From: G020353235 sp964569555
GTDB lineage: Bacteria; Chloroflexota; Dehalococcoidia; Dehalococcoidales; JAUYDJ01
Reading direction: 5' to 3'
Assembly: GCA_964569555.1 (NCBI GenBank)
Contig: CAZMTT010000055.1
Span: forward strand, 1 to 5,510
Length of the DNA: 5,510 nt
Shown: piece after piece, positions 5,169-5,510 of the stretch
Numbering within the stretch: the first letter of the stretch is position 1
Layout: every line of letters starts with the position of its first letter
The notes under the pieces: model-generated
What the model was told of the DNA's origin: nothing
The model's database searches: none
What the model saw: the letters and a program-made list of their open reading frames with translations, nothing else
Program-made: the position numbers and the translations under genes

Positions 5169-5510
5169 ATGTACATTATCGTGGTTGGCGGCGGCCGGGT
5201 GGGTTACTACCTGATTAAAGCCCTCCTCGAAGAAGGGCATGAAGTACTTCTGATCGAGAAGAACGCTTCAATATGCGAAACCATTAATGATGAACTGGGC
5301 AATGTCTGCTTTCGCGGGGACGGCTGTGAAGCGGCTACCCTGGCTGAAATAGGCACCGGACGGGCGGATATGCTTATCGCGGTCACCGGTGACGATGAGG
5401 ATAACTTTGTCGCCTGCCAGGTAGCCAAGCATAAGTTCAATGTGCCCCGCACCATTGCCCGCATCCGAAACCCCCAAAATGAAATCCTCTTCAAGAAACT
5501 GGGCATAGAT
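5169..5510 (+). CDS. TrkA-N (RCK-N) NAD-binding protein, second of the pair (partial at right edge)
   Basis: This is the start of a second potassium-transport regulator of the TrkA-N type; 114 codons are visible and the frame is still open at the window end. It begins MYIIVVGGGRVG, with G7-x-G9-x-x-G12, and Glu30 (LLIE) at the end of the second strand where its neighbour has Asp. Further family marks are RGDGCE (49-54), ADMLIAVTGDDEDN (66-79) and FNVPRTIARIRNP (90-102). It aligns with the first copy without gaps, 42 of 114 positions identical by hand count, which points to an old duplication. ATG at 5169 follows AGGGGAG by 4 bases, and 9 bases separate it from the previous stop. Whether an RCK-C domain follows cannot be seen. 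The context predicts that the pair works together, possibly as a mixed ring on a TrkH-like channel encoded downstream. Confidence 0.92.
   Translation, partial: MYIIVVGGGRVGYYLIKALLEEGHEVLLIEKNASICETINDELGNVCFRGDGCEAATLAEIGTGRADMLIAVTGDDEDNFVACQVAKHKFNVPRTIARIRNPQNEILFKKLGID

Noticed and set aside
5207..5506. Minus-strand reading over the right-edge gene
   Set aside because: The plus strand there encodes a clear TrkA-N protein with GGGRVG; the minus reading resembles nothing.

Overview
This window looks like bacterial chromosome from an anaerobic, moderately GC-rich lineage. The gene set (comEA-comEC, a small universal stress protein, two tandem single-domain TrkA proteins and a GYD-domain protein) and the protein style would fit Chloroflexota, perhaps Dehalococcoidia. 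That placement is inference from family resemblance; nothing in the window proves it. Starts include ATG and GTG, Shine-Dalgarno sites are mostly clear, and sigma70-like promoters can be read.

Layout. 1-452 (+): the C-terminal ATPase half of a sensor histidine kinase, cut by the left edge. 453-725: a non-coding gap with an imperfect 21-bp direct repeat, a set of mutually exclusive hairpins and a short AGCC tract. 726-1013 (-): a 95-residue GYD-domain protein with a good promoter at 1090-1118. 1014-1279: a divergent control region. 1280-1789 (+): ComEA, a membrane-anchored DNA-binding protein. 1808-4237 (+): ComEC, the DNA-uptake channel with a C-terminal metallo-beta-lactamase-fold domain. 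4323-4748 (+): a UspA-family protein with its own TATAAT promoter. 4761-5159 (+) and 5169 to the right edge (+): two NAD-binding TrkA-N (RCK-N) proteins, the second cut by the edge.

How they work together. ComEA and ComEC form a two-gene DNA-uptake operon: ComEA captures double-stranded DNA outside the membrane and ComEC passes one strand inward. The usp-trkA-trkA set is a separate transcription unit, probably a potassium-uptake regulatory module whose TrkH-like channel would lie to the right of the window. The GYD gene is transcribed away from comEA and has no known link to it.

Most of the window is ordinary, recognisable gene content. I see no convincing previously undescribed system. The points most worth a second look are the two paired RCK-N proteins without RCK-C, the altered nucleotide loop of the Usp protein, the Cys replacing His in the HHGS motif of ComEC, and the structured gap at 453-725.
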